A DNA stretch of 14,545 nt from NCBI GenBank assembly GCA_030537915.1, contig JAUNUZ010000011.1, forward strand, positions 1 through 14,545, read 5' to 3'. The stretch comes from Micrococcales bacterium (lineage in GTDB: Bacteria > Actinomycetota > Actinomycetes > Actinomycetales > Dermatophilaceae). The position numbers and the translations under genes were made by a program. Positions 6,565 through 13,920 of this stretch are shown one piece after another (the first letter of the stretch is position 1; each line of letters begins with the position of its first letter). A model generated the notes under the pieces. That model had not been told where the DNA came from and did not search any database. It was given only the letters and a program-made list of their open reading frames with translations.

Positions 6565-8453
6565 GCAACTTCATGATGATGCGTGCGATGTCACAGGACT
6601 CGATGAAAGGGCAGCGTCTCAAGCCCGGCACGGCCCGCCGGGTGCTGTCCTACGCGGCCCCCCACCGCAGCCGAATCGTGCTCTTCCTGCTCGTAGTCGT
6701 CGTCGGGTCGGCGCTCGTCGTCGCGACCCCGTTGATCCTGCAGCGCATCGTCGACGACGGGATCCTCAAGCAGGACCGCGGGCTCGTCGTCGTCCTCGCC
6801 CTCCTGGTCGCCGGGCTATCTGTGATCGCGGCCGCACTCGGGGTCTTGCAACGCCGCACCTCGGCCGTGATCGGCGAGGGACTCATCTACGACCTGCGAA
6901 ATCAGGTCTTCGCCCATGTGCTGAACCAACCGATAGCCTTCTTCACCCGCACCCAGACCGGCGCGCTCGTCAGCCGCCTCAACAGCGATGTGATCGGCGC
7001 GCAGCAGGCGTTCACCTCGACGTTGTCCGGCGTCGTCAGCAATGCCGTCTCGCTCGTGCTGCTGCTCGCCGCGATGACGTCGCTGTCGTGGCCGCTGACC
7101 CTGGCGTGTCTGGCGCTCGGGCCGCTCTTCCTCATTCCGGCGCAGCTCGTCGGCCGCCGGCTCGCAGGCCTGACGCGGGACTCGATGAACCTCAACGCGG
7201 ACCTCGGCACTCGGATGACGGAGCGCTTCAACGTCGCCGGAGCGTTGCTCGTCAAGCTCTTCGGGACCCCCGACCGCGAGCAGCGGGAGTATGCCGAGCG
7301 GGCCGCAGCAGTGCGTGACGTCGGCGTGGACATCGCGATGAACCGCTCGATCTTCCTCACCGGCTTGACCCTCATCGCGGCACTGGGTACCGCGCTCGTC
7401 TACGGCGTCGGGGGGGTATGGGCGGCCTCGGGGGCCATGAGCGTGGGTACGCTGCTCGCGCTGGCCGCCCTCATGGCCCAGCTCTATGCGCCGCTCACCG
7501 CGCTCTCGACGGTCCGCGTCGACGTTATGACCGCGCTGGTGTCCTTCGAGCGCGTCTTCGAAGTGCTCGACCTTCCGCCCCTGGTCCGCGATCCGATCAA
7601 CCCTCGCCCCCTGCCCGACGGCCCGCTCTCGCTGCAGCTCGACGGCGTGAGTTTCGGTTACCCGCCCGCGGACGAGGTGTCGCTGGCGTCCCTGGAGAGC
7701 GCCGCGACGGGGGACCGCGGGGGTGGACAGACCGTCCTGCATGCCGTCGACATCAACGCGGCGCCGGGTCGGCTCGTCGCGCTGGTCGGCCCGAGCGGCG
7801 CCGGCAAGACGACCGTGACGAGCCTCGTCGCGCGCCTCTACGACGTGACCTCCGGGGCGGTCCGCGTCGGAGGCGTGGACGTCCGGGACGTGGCGCTCGC
7901 GGACCTTCACCAGGCGGTCGGCGTCGTCACCCAGGAGGCGCACCTCTTCCACGACACGATCCGCGCGAACCTCTCCTACGCCCGGCCTGAGGCGACCCAG
8001 GCCCAGATGGAGGAGGCACTGCGCGCCGCGCAAGTATGGCCGCTGATCGAGTCGCTGCCCGAGGGGCTGGACACCGTGGTCGGGGATCGCGGCCACCGCC
8101 TGTCCGGAGGCGAAAAGCAACGACTGGCCATCGCCCGGCTGCTCCTGAAGGCGCCCGGACTGCTCATCCTCGACGAGGCGACCGCCCACCTCGACAGCGA
8201 ATCCGAGGTGGCCGTGCAGCGGGCGCTGGACGCAGCCCTTGCGGGGCGCACCGCCCTGGTCATCGCCCACCGGCTCGCGACGGTCCGCGACGCCGACGTC
8301 ATCGTCGTGCTGGAGCGGGGGCGCGTCGTGCAGAGCGGGCGACACGAGGAGTTGCTCGCGACCGGCGGCCTCTACGCCGACCTCTATCGCACGCAATTCC
8401 GCGACGCCGCGGCGCCGACTCCGGCGCTGGCTGCGGAGCCGACGCAGACCTGA
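6561..8453 (+). CDS. ABC exporter half-transporter (type IV, MsbA/multidrug-like)
   Basis: 630 residues: an N-terminal membrane domain with about six helices (roughly 38-330; clear segments near 39-60, 75-95, 160-175, 177-195, 265-285 and 292-312), then a nucleotide-binding domain. Motifs: Walker A GPSGAGKTT (410-418), Q-loop Gln458 in VVTQEAHLF, signature LSGGEKQR (514-521), Walker B LLILDEA with Glu539, and H-loop His570 in IAHRLAT. All catalytic residues are present, so it should work as a homodimer, or as a heterodimer if a partner exists elsewhere; no partner is adjacent. The start ATG overlaps the upstream stop by 4 bases. A Gly/Ala-rich insertion (about 372-390) interrupts the start of the ATPase domain between its first beta strands. 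The substrate is unknown; lipid or drug export is typical of the family. Confidence 0.9.
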   Translation: MSNFMMMRAMSQDSMKGQRLKPGTARRVLSYAAPHRSRIVLFLLVVVVGSALVVATPLILQRIVDDGILKQDRGLVVVLALLVAGLSVIAAALGVLQRRTSAVIGEGLIYDLRNQVFAHVLNQPIAFFTRTQTGALVSRLNSDVIGAQQAFTSTLSGVVSNAVSLVLLLAAMTSLSWPLTLACLALGPLFLIPAQLVGRRLAGLTRDSMNLNADLGTRMTERFNVAGALLVKLFGTPDREQREYAERAAAVRDVGVDIAMNRSIFLTGLTLIAALGTALVYGVGGVWAASGAMSVGTLLALAALMAQLYAPLTALSTVRVDVMTALVSFERVFEVLDLPPLVRDPINPRPLPDGPLSLQLDGVSFGYPPADEVSLASLESAATGDRGGGQTVLHAVDINAAPGRLVALVGPSGAGKTTVTSLVARLYDVTSGAVRVGGVDVRDVALADLHQAVGVVTQEAHLFHDTIRANLSYARPEATQAQMEEALRAAQVWPLIESLPEGLDTVVGDRGHRLSGGEKQRLAIARLLLKAPGLLILDEATAHLDSESEVAVQRALDAALAGRTALVIAHRLATVRDADVIVVLERGRVVQSGRHEELLATGGLYADLYRTQFRDAAAPTPALAAEPTQT

Positions 8454-8479
8454 GCTAACGCGTGGGGGTGCCGCTCAGG
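8449..8479. terminator. Possible bidirectional terminator between ABC exporter and SURF1 gene
   Basis: CCTGAGC (8449-8455) and GCTCAGG (8473-8479) form a perfect 7-base inverted repeat around a 17-base loop. Flanking GACG (8441-8444) and CGTC (8480-8483) could extend it past a bulge. Each arm contains the stop codon of one of the two convergent genes. There is no T-run, so the call is tentative. Confidence 0.35.
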
Positions 8480-9284
8480 CGTCTTCCTCGTCCCAGATGC
8501 GCGTCTTCTTGGGTCGGCCCGCGGCCCGCTCGCGCCGGCGTGCGTTCTCGCCGGTGGCGTCCATCCACTCCCGGCGGGCATAGACCGCGACGAGCACGAA
8601 GCCCAGCGGCGCGGCCAACCACCACTGCAGCGCGTAGGCGAAGTGCGGGCCGGTGTCGGTGTCCGGCGCCAACAGCGGAGCCGGTCGGGCGGGCGTCGCA
8701 CCGCTGCCGTCATCCTCCGCCTCGAGCACGACGTAGGCGGGCCGCACGGGGGTGCCCAGCTCCTGGGCCGCCTGCTGCACATCGATCGAGCCGAGCTGGC
8801 CGCGCGGGAGTCCGGTGTTGACTGAGGCCTCGCCCGGGCGAAGCCAGCCGGTCACCTGCACTGGAGCGCTCGGGGCCGGTGGCACGCTCGGGAGGATGTC
8901 GGCGCGCTCGGCGTTGCGGACCCAGCCGCGGTCCACGAGGATCGTGCTCCCGTCGGCGAGCCGCAGCGGCACGAGAACCTCGTAGCCGTAGACGACATTT
9001 TGAGGGCGGTTTCGCACCCACAGCTGGTCGTTGGGGGAGTAGGTGCCGGTCATCGTCACCCGCCGCCATTGTTGGTCAGCGGGCAGCGGCGATCCCGGAT
9101 CTGGCAGCACCTGGGTCAGCGGCACGGCCGGGGCCGAGTAGTAGGTCTGCACCTGGTGGGCTCGCGCCGACTTGTATTCGTGCCGGCCCCATTGCCATCG
9201 GCCGAGGAAGACGCACGCCGTGGCGAAGAGCACGGCAACGGCCAGGGCCGCCAGCCAGCGCCTCGTCAAGAGCGTGCGAATCAC
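8475..9284 (-). CDS. SURF1 family cytochrome oxidase assembly protein
   Basis: 269 residues with the standard SURF1 plan: one N-terminal transmembrane helix (about 11-27) followed directly by LGRWQW (27-32), a large extracytoplasmic domain containing WRRVTMTGTY and VDRGW (117-121), then HFAYALQWW (214-222) leading into a second helix (about 221-236) and a basic cytoplasmic tail. SURF1 proteins help insert haem a or assemble aa3-type cytochrome c oxidase at the membrane, implying aerobic respiration. I chose GTG 9284 because it places the first helix at the usual distance from the N-terminus. A reading frame open to 9518 would add about 78 residues that overlap the divergent moaA gene and look like non-coding translation. 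No clear ribosome binding site is visible at the chosen start. No oxidase subunit genes lie in this window. Confidence 0.88.
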   Translation of the reverse strand: MIRTLLTRRWLAALAVAVLFATACVFLGRWQWGRHEYKSARAHQVQTYYSAPAVPLTQVLPDPGSPLPADQQWRRVTMTGTYSPNDQLWVRNRPQNVVYGYEVLVPLRLADGSTILVDRGWVRNAERADILPSVPPAPSAPVQVTGWLRPGEASVNTGLPRGQLGSIDVQQAAQELGTPVRPAYVVLEAEDDGSGATPARPAPLLAPDTDTGPHFAYALQWWLAAPLGFVLVAVYARREWMDATGENARRRERAAGRPKKTRIWDEEDA

Positions 9285-9311
9285 CTCTGGAACGCTACCC
9301 CGCACCTGGGC

Positions 9312-9335
9312 GGCGCCCTCACGGGCGCCTAAAGT
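9312..9335 (+). promoter_or_regulatory. Possible moaA promoter with adjacent hairpin; likely leaderless start
   Basis: TAAAGT (9330-9335) fits the TAnnnT -10 pattern and ends 6 bases before the moaA ATG, so transcription could start at the A of the start codon. No Shine-Dalgarno sequence is seen before this ATG. Immediately upstream GGCGCCC (9312-9318) pairs with GGGCGCC (9323-9329) around TCAC. This hairpin in the spacer could be an operator or the end of a divergent leader. A -35 box is not obvious. Confidence 0.35.
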
Positions 9336-9341
9336 GGCGAT

Positions 9342-10439
9342 ATGAACCGTCCGATTCCGGTGGATTCTCCAGCGCTGCGTCCTGGCCTGCGAGCCGAAGA
9401 CACTGCTGCCGACACCCAGGGACGGCTCGTCTCGAAGGCGGAAGGGGCACGCGACGGCGCGCTCATCGATACGTTCGGACGGATCGCGCGGGACCTGCGC
9501 GTCTCGCTGACCGATCACTGCAACCTGCGCTGCACCTACTGCATGCCGGCCGAAGGCCTCCCTTGGATGGCCAAGCCGCAGATGCTCAGTGACGAGGAAC
9601 TCCTGCGCGTCATCGAGATCTTCGTCGGCCTAGGCGTCCGCCAGGTGCGCCTGACCGGGGGTGAGCCACTGCTGCGCCGCAGCCTGCCCGAGGTCGTCGC
9701 GGGTATCGCCCGGCTACGACCGCGGCCGATGATCGCCATGACAACCAACGGGGTCGGCCTTGCGCGCACCGCGGGCGCCCTCGCCGCGGCGGGGCTGGAC
9801 CGGGTCAACATCAGCCTCGACACGATCGACCGGGAGTCCTTCGCCAAGCTGACGCGGCGCGACCGCCTAGGCGACGTCATTGCCGGTCTGGCGGCGGCTG
9901 CCGAGGCGGGATTGACGCCGGTCAAGGTCAACGCCGTCGCGATGCGGGGCGTCAACGACGACTCCGTCGCCGACGTGCTGGCGTGGTGCCTGGATCGCGG
10001 CTACGAATTGCGCTTCATCGAGCAGATGCCGCTGGATGCCCAGCACCAGTGGCAGCGCGACACGATGGTGACCGCTGCCGAGGTCCAGCAGCGGCTGCTG
10101 GAGCGCTTCACGCTCACCCCCGTGCCCGAGCGCGGTTCCGCCCCCGCGGAGCGCTTCCTCGTCGACGGCGGGCCGGCCACGGTGGGCATCATCGCAAGCG
10201 TCTCCGCCCCCTTCTGCGCGTCCTGTGACCGCGTCCGGCTCACCGCGGACGGGATGGTCCGCAACTGCCTCTTCTCCCGTGGCGAGATGGACCTGCGGGG
10301 ACCGCTGCGCGAGGGAGCGACCGACCGCGATCTCGTCCGGCTCATCCGCGGCGAGATGTGGCGCAAGGCTCGCGGCCACGGCATCGGCGCCCCCGACTTC
10401 ATCCAGCCGGCCCGGCCCATGTCCGCGATCGGCGGCTGA
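9342..10439 (+). CDS. moaA: GTP 3',8-cyclase MoaA (molybdenum cofactor biosynthesis)
   Basis: 365 residues. It performs the first step of molybdenum cofactor synthesis, the radical-SAM rearrangement of GTP that leads, with MoaC, to cyclic pyranopterin monophosphate. The radical-SAM cluster cysteines are C60, C64 and C67 in [12 protein letters not shown] (106-109) follows as in SAM-binding enzymes. The second, GTP-binding 4Fe-4S cluster uses C292, C295 and C309. The protein ends in the double glycine required in the family (SAIGG). The N-terminal 45 or so residues before [14 protein letters not shown] have no recognisable domain, so an internal start is possible, although no better ribosome site was seen. 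No other moa/moe gene is nearby; the gene is isolated and divergent from SURF1. Confidence 0.95.
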   Translation: MNRPIPVDSPALRPGLRAEDTAADTQGRLVSKAEGARDGALIDTFGRIARDLRVSLTDHCNLRCTYCMPAEGLPWMAKPQMLSDEELLRVIEIFVGLGVRQVRLTGGEPLLRRSLPEVVAGIARLRPRPMIAMTTNGVGLARTAGALAAAGLDRVNISLDTIDRESFAKLTRRDRLGDVIAGLAAAAEAGLTPVKVNAVAMRGVNDDSVADVLAWCLDRGYELRFIEQMPLDAQHQWQRDTMVTAAEVQQRLLERFTLTPVPERGSAPAERFLVDGGPATVGIIASVSAPFCASCDRVRLTADGMVRNCLFSRGEMDLRGPLREGATDRDLVRLIRGEMWRKARGHGIGAPDFIQPARPMSAIGG

Positions 10440-10443
10440 GCCC

Positions 10444-10492
10444 GCTCGAGCTGTCCCCTCCGGGAGCACGGGTGGTCCGGACCCAGCTGAGC
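10444..10492. terminator. Possible bidirectional terminator between moaA and the DUF3099 gene
   Basis: GCTC (10444-10447), AGCTG (10449-10453) and TCC can pair with GGA (10479-10481), CAGCT (10484-10488) and GAGC (10489-10492), forming an interrupted stem of about 12 pairs between two convergent genes. The interruptions and the lack of a T-run keep this tentative. Confidence 0.35.
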
Positions 10493-10498
10493 CCGGCC

Positions 10499-10927
10499 CT
10501 AAGGCTCGTCGCCAGCCGCCTGGTCCCGATGGTTCTCAGTGTCAGGCTGGGGCTCCGAACCGCCGATGGCCTCGGCGTGCGACGTGCCGATCGCCCGCGT
10601 GGGGCCCACCGCCTCCATCTTGCTTTGACGGCGGTCGGTGTTGTTGGCGAAGACGACCGCAGGATAGGGGAGCAGGGCCGCCGCGACGATGCAGACCCAG
10701 GCAGCGACGGTCCAGTCCGTGGCGATGGCGAAGACCCCGGCGAGGGCGAAGCACAGGGTCCTGATACCCATGGAGATCAGATAGTTGCGAATCCGTTTGT
10801 GCTGGTCTGCCCGCTGCGAGACCGGCAGCGATGAAATGGATTGGACCTGGCGCCTCTGCTGGGGCGATCCAATCGGAGGGGGCGGCACCGGGGGCCCGGC
10901 GGGGGCCGACGGCGTCGAGGAACGCAC
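10499..10927 (-). CDS. DUF3099 family small membrane protein
   Basis: 142 residues from GTG 10927. A Pro/Ser-rich N-terminus is followed by a basic stretch, then NYLISMGIRTLCFALAG entering the first hydrophobic segment (about 52-69) and a second one (about 74-96) ending near PAVVFANN. The tail is polar. The two-helix pattern with the YLISMG-RT-CF motif is what I know as DUF3099, an actinobacterial family of unknown function. No ribosome site stronger than GGCGG is seen, so the start could be further in; the conserved core starts near residue 40. It is divergent from fabG, with a 147-base gap that probably holds promoters for both. Confidence 0.8.
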   Translation of the reverse strand: MRSSTPSAPAGPPVPPPPIGSPQQRRQVQSISSLPVSQRADQHKRIRNYLISMGIRTLCFALAGVFAIATDWTVAAWVCIVAAALLPYPAVVFANNTDRRQSKMEAVGPTRAIGTSHAEAIGGSEPQPDTENHRDQAAGDEP

Positions 10928-10959
10928 CCGCCAAGCGTAACCCCGAGGGCAACCCCGCG

Positions 10960-10988
10960 TTCGTTACCGGCGGGTAGTGCATTAGGTT
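10960..10988 (+). promoter_or_regulatory. Possible fabG-fabI promoter with a near-palindromic operator candidate
   Basis: TTCGTT (10960-10965) and TAGGTT (10983-10988) are spaced by 17 bases. The -10 fits TAnnnT but the -35 is poor. Within the spacer TACCGGCGGGTA (10965-10976) is a 12-base palindrome with one mismatched pair. It is placed where a repressor would block RNA polymerase. The link to lipid regulation is inferred only from position. Confidence 0.35.
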
Positions 10989-11074
10989 CACAGTCGGCAC
11001 ATCAGCGGCAAGCACAACCGCCTGAGTAGTCGACCACCAGACAGACCGCGCAGGTAACGACGAGAGAGACGCAC

Positions 11075-11815
11075 ATGACAAGCCCGACCTCCCCGGCCCT
11101 TCGGGGCGCCGAGCGGACCGCGCTGGTGACCGGTGGCAACCGAGGCATCGGGCTGGCGATCTCGTTGGCCCTGCGCGAGGCGGGTTGCCGGGTCATCGTG
11201 GGATGCCGCAGCGGAGCGGCCCCACAGGGCCTGGAGGCGGTCCCTCTGGAGGTCACGCAGACGGCGAGTGTCGATGCCGCCTTCGATGCCGTGACGCAGT
11301 TGACGGGAGGGCCGGTCGAGGTGCTCGTGGCCAATGCCGGCATCGCCAAGGACCAACTGCTCATGCGCCTCTCGGATGACGACCTCGATTCGGTTCTGGA
11401 CACCAACCTCGGCGGCGCCATCCGCTGCGCCCGTCGAGCGAGCAAGGGCATGATTCGCCTCAAGCGGGGCCGGCTGATCTTCGTGTCCAGCGTCGTCGGG
11501 CTCTACGGATCGGCCGGGCAGGTCAACTACGCCGCGAGCAAATCCGGTCTCGTCGGGGTGGCCCGCTCGATCTCTCGTGAGCTCGGTGGAAGGGGCATCA
11601 CCGCGAACGTCGTGGCGCCCGGCTTCATCGATACGGCGATGACCGAGGGCCTCCCTGAAGACCTGAAGAAGAAGTACCGGGCCGCGATCCCCGCCGGACG
11701 ATTCGGGACGGTGGACGAGGTTGCCGCTGCGGTGAACTTCCTCGCCTCCCCGCAGGCGTCCTACATCACCGGGGCGGTCCTGCCCATCGATGGTGGTCTC
11801 GGCATGGGTAACTGA
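11075..11815 (+). CDS. fabG: 3-oxoacyl-ACP reductase FabG (beta-ketoacyl-ACP reductase)
   Basis: 246 residues, typical of short-chain dehydrogenases. It reduces 3-oxoacyl-ACP to 3-hydroxyacyl-ACP with NADPH in type II fatty acid synthesis, in the cytoplasm. Motifs: nucleotide-binding TGGNRGIG (19-26), NAG (87-89), and catalytic Asn111, Ser139, Tyr152 and Lys156 (YAASK). The C-terminus VLPIDGGLGMGN is typical of FabG. Start ATG 11075 has only a weak purine-rich GAGAGAG upstream. The enoyl reductase gene follows 98 bases later on the same strand, the fabG-inhA arrangement known from mycobacteria, so I read this as the FAS-II reductase rather than a generic dehydrogenase. The pair is probably one operon. 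Confidence 0.92.
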   Translation: MTSPTSPALRGAERTALVTGGNRGIGLAISLALREAGCRVIVGCRSGAAPQGLEAVPLEVTQTASVDAAFDAVTQLTGGPVEVLVANAGIAKDQLLMRLSDDDLDSVLDTNLGGAIRCARRASKGMIRLKRGRLIFVSSVVGLYGSAGQVNYAASKSGLVGVARSISRELGGRGITANVVAPGFIDTAMTEGLPEDLKKKYRAAIPAGRFGTVDEVAAAVNFLASPQASYITGAVLPIDGGLGMGN

Positions 11816-11913
11816 GCGCACGGCACAGAGTCGCGACATGGACCGGCACACACGTAGGTGTCGCCACACGCTGCAGAACGCATCTGCAAGATCTGCGAAG
11901 GGAAGACAGGCAT

Positions 11914-12672
11914 ATGGCACTGCTGGAGGGCAAGAAGATCCTGGTCACCGGCGTCTTGACCGAGGCGTCCATCGCCTTCCACGTGGCCAAGTTCGCCCAG
12001 GAACAGGGCGCACAGATCGTGCTGACGTCCTTCGGTCGCACGATGAAGATCACGACCGCCATCTCGCGGCGACTCCCGCAGGAGGCGCCCGTCGTGGAGC
12101 TCGACGTGTCGGACCCCGCGCACTTCGAGGCGCTGCCGGACCTCGTCCGCGAGCACGTGAGCAGCCTCGACGGGGTTCTGCACTCCATCGGCTTCGCGCC
12201 GAAGGGGGCTTTCGACTTCATGAACGCGACGTGGGAGGACGTGGCTCCGGCCCTGCAGGTCTCGGCCTTCTCCCTGAAGGCGTTGGCTGTGGCGTGTCAG
12301 CCACTCATGCCCCGCGGTAGTGCCGTCGTCGGTCTGACGCTCGACGCGAGCGTTGCTTGGGCCGGCTACGACTGGATGGGCGTGGCGAAGGCGGCGTTCG
12401 AGTCGACGAACCGCTACCTCGCACGCGATCTGGGACCGCAGGGTATCCGGTGCAATCTCGTGGCCGCCGGGCCGATCCGTACGACGGCGGCGAACTCGAT
12501 CCCGGCCTTCTCACGTTTTGCGGAGTGGGGGGAGCACTCCCCGCTCGGGTGGGATATCGCGGACCCGACCCCTGCCGCGCGTGGGTGCGTCGCGCTCTTC
12601 TCGGACTGGTTCCCGGCGACGACCGGTGAGATCATCCATGTGGATGGAGGCTTCCACGCCCTTGGTGGCTGA
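11914..12672 (+). CDS. fabI: Enoyl-ACP reductase, InhA/FabI type
   Basis: 252 residues. It catalyses the NADH-dependent last reductive step of each fatty acid elongation cycle. Relatedness to InhA is plain: TGVLTEASIAFHVAKFAQEQ at the N-terminus, HSIGF (90-94) with Ser91 at the position of InhA Ser94, and the Y-x6-K site GYDWMGVAK with Tyr152 and Lys159, equivalent to InhA Tyr158 and Lys165. The end HVDGGFHALGG is typical of FabI. It is slightly shorter than InhA (269 residues). It is expected to be the target class of triclosan- and isoniazid-type inhibitors, although sensitivity cannot be read here. A purine-rich AAGGGAAG lies upstream of ATG 11914 with rather long spacing. It follows fabG as the second gene of a presumed operon. 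Confidence 0.93.
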   Translation: MALLEGKKILVTGVLTEASIAFHVAKFAQEQGAQIVLTSFGRTMKITTAISRRLPQEAPVVELDVSDPAHFEALPDLVREHVSSLDGVLHSIGFAPKGAFDFMNATWEDVAPALQVSAFSLKALAVACQPLMPRGSAVVGLTLDASVAWAGYDWMGVAKAAFESTNRYLARDLGPQGIRCNLVAAGPIRTTAANSIPAFSRFAEWGEHSPLGWDIADPTPAARGCVALFSDWFPATTGEIIHVDGGFHALGG

Positions 12673-12770
12673 CGGTCGGCCGGCTCATCAGCGGATTTGC
12701 TACAGAAGCAAGTGGCTTCGCCGATGCGGAACGAGACCGCAACACAAGTCAGCCCCAAGGACCCGTGCCG

Positions 12771-13463
12771 ATGACCGTCGATTCCCCGCTGTGGACTCCG
12801 GCGCGCCACCCGTTGGCGCGCCTGCTGCGAGAGGTCGCTGCCGGTGCCTTCCCGCCCGCGGACGGCGGCTGGATCCGGGTCTCGCCGTGGTCGCAGAGCG
12901 TCCAGGGCATCTTGGCGTTCACGGGTCGCGCAGTGCTGGCCGTCTCGTATGACATTTCTGTTGCCCGCCTGCAGGACCAGGGCGTCGACGGCTGGGGCGG
13001 CGCCCACGACCCTCGTCTCGTCTGCGAGCTGGCCGGGCCCAACGGGTGGATCGACTCGCTAGGTGTCCTCATGCTTTGCGCGGGGCGCGGAGCGCAGGAC
13101 GGACAACCCGCCCTCGTGTCACGCCCCGATCTGACCAAGCACCCGCACGTGGAGTATGCCCGTCGGGTTCACACCAATGTGCAGGTATTGGGCCGTTCCG
13201 ACCCCGCTCGACACGACTTCATCACGCTCGGCCACGGCGTAGCCGGGTTGCGCGAGATCTCCGTCGAAGTCGTGGACTCAATGCCCGCAAAGGGTACGGC
13301 GCCCGAATTGCTCGACATGGCCCTGGCCGCAGTCCCGGAGCACGAGGTTGTCGCGGCGTCCGCGCCCCCGGGCAACGCGGCCACTCTGCGGGCCTTCCTA
13401 CGTGCCGGTTTCACCCCCGTCGGCGGACTGCAGCTCTTCAGTACTCGCGCTGAACGTCGCTGA
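12771..13463 (+). CDS. Uncharacterised protein with a degenerate GNAT-like C-terminus
   Basis: 230 residues from ATG 12771, which has AAGGA 9 bases upstream; the alternative GTG at 12765 is too close to that site. I do not recognise the N-terminal 150 residues. They look globular, with several Trp and Gly and no signal peptide or membrane helix. The C-terminal part (about 155-225) resembles the second half of a GNAT acetyltransferase: LREISVEVV as a strand, then a helix, VVAASAPPGNAATLRAF and LRAGFTPVGG, which is the typical N-x-x-x-L/R...GF motif. The usual acetyl-CoA pyrophosphate loop (R/Q-x-x-G-x-G/A) is only vaguely present as PAKGTAP, so enzymatic activity is doubtful. It lies 98 bases after fabI and may be co-transcribed; a small hairpin (about 12703-12719) lies in between. 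Confidence 0.7.
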   Translation: MTVDSPLWTPARHPLARLLREVAAGAFPPADGGWIRVSPWSQSVQGILAFTGRAVLAVSYDISVARLQDQGVDGWGGAHDPRLVCELAGPNGWIDSLGVLMLCAGRGAQDGQPALVSRPDLTKHPHVEYARRVHTNVQVLGRSDPARHDFITLGHGVAGLREISVEVVDSMPAKGTAPELLDMALAAVPEHEVVAASAPPGNAATLRAFLRAGFTPVGGLQLFSTRAERR

Positions 13464-13503
13464 GGGCTGGCGCACTACGCCGGTGGATCGCCTGCGCGGT
13501 GTG

Positions 13504-13920
13504 CTAGTCGCGCCGCAGCGCCAACGCGTCGAGCACCAGTCGCAGGTCGGCGTCGTCGATGACCACGTCGGCGGCTTGACGGACCACCGGCTTGGCCGCG
13601 AACGCGATCCCGGTCCCGGCCGCGGCTAGCATCTCCAGGTCATTGGCCCCGTCGCCGACGGCCGCGGTGCGCTCGCGCGGGATCGCCAGACTCGCAGCCA
13701 GGTCACGCAGCGTCTGCGCCTTGACGGCCCGGTCGACGATCCGGCCGCTCACTCGCCCGGTGATGACACCGTCGATGATCTCGAGCCGGTTGGCCGTGAC
13801 GTGCCGGATCCCCAGTTCGGCGGCCATCGGCTCGATGACCTCGGTGAAGCCCCCCGAGACCAGGGCCAGGGTGTGTCCACCCGCCTGCAGCGCGCTCGCC
13901 AGCTCGGCGGCGTCCGGCGC
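13504..13920 (-). pseudogene. serB: C-terminal half of phosphoserine phosphatase SerB (5'-truncated)
   Basis: SerB removes phosphate from phosphoserine in the last step of serine synthesis. Only the C-terminal part of the HAD fold is present. From 13920 it reads APDAAELASALQAGGH, then LVSGGFTEVIEP (motif II), VDRAVKAQTL with the motif III lysine, and GDGANDLEMLAAAG (motif IV), ending at TAG 13504-13506. The N-terminal half, with the nucleophile motif DxDST, is missing. Upstream in this frame there is no SerB-like sequence and a stop occurs at 13963-13965. Instead the DNA continues as a TetR gene in another frame. The only internal ATG (13827) would give 107 residues without catalytic Asp, so this piece cannot be an active phosphatase alone. 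The break is at or beside a run of six G (13922-13927). Either a real deletion or an assembly error is possible. Confidence 0.82.

Noticed and set aside
6816..8396. 526-codon open frame on the minus strand opposite the ABC exporter
   Set aside because: Low-complexity Arg/Gly/Asp-rich translation, fully antisense to a well-supported exporter gene; a codon-bias shadow.
9285..9518. 78-residue N-terminal extension of SURF1
   Set aside because: It overlaps the divergent moaA coding region and pushes the first membrane helix away from the N-terminus, unlike the family.
13504..13827. An independent small phosphatase starting at ATG 13827
   Set aside because: It would begin in the middle of the HAD fold, lacking the nucleophile Asp and motif II, and SerB-like sequence continues upstream to 13920 in the same frame.
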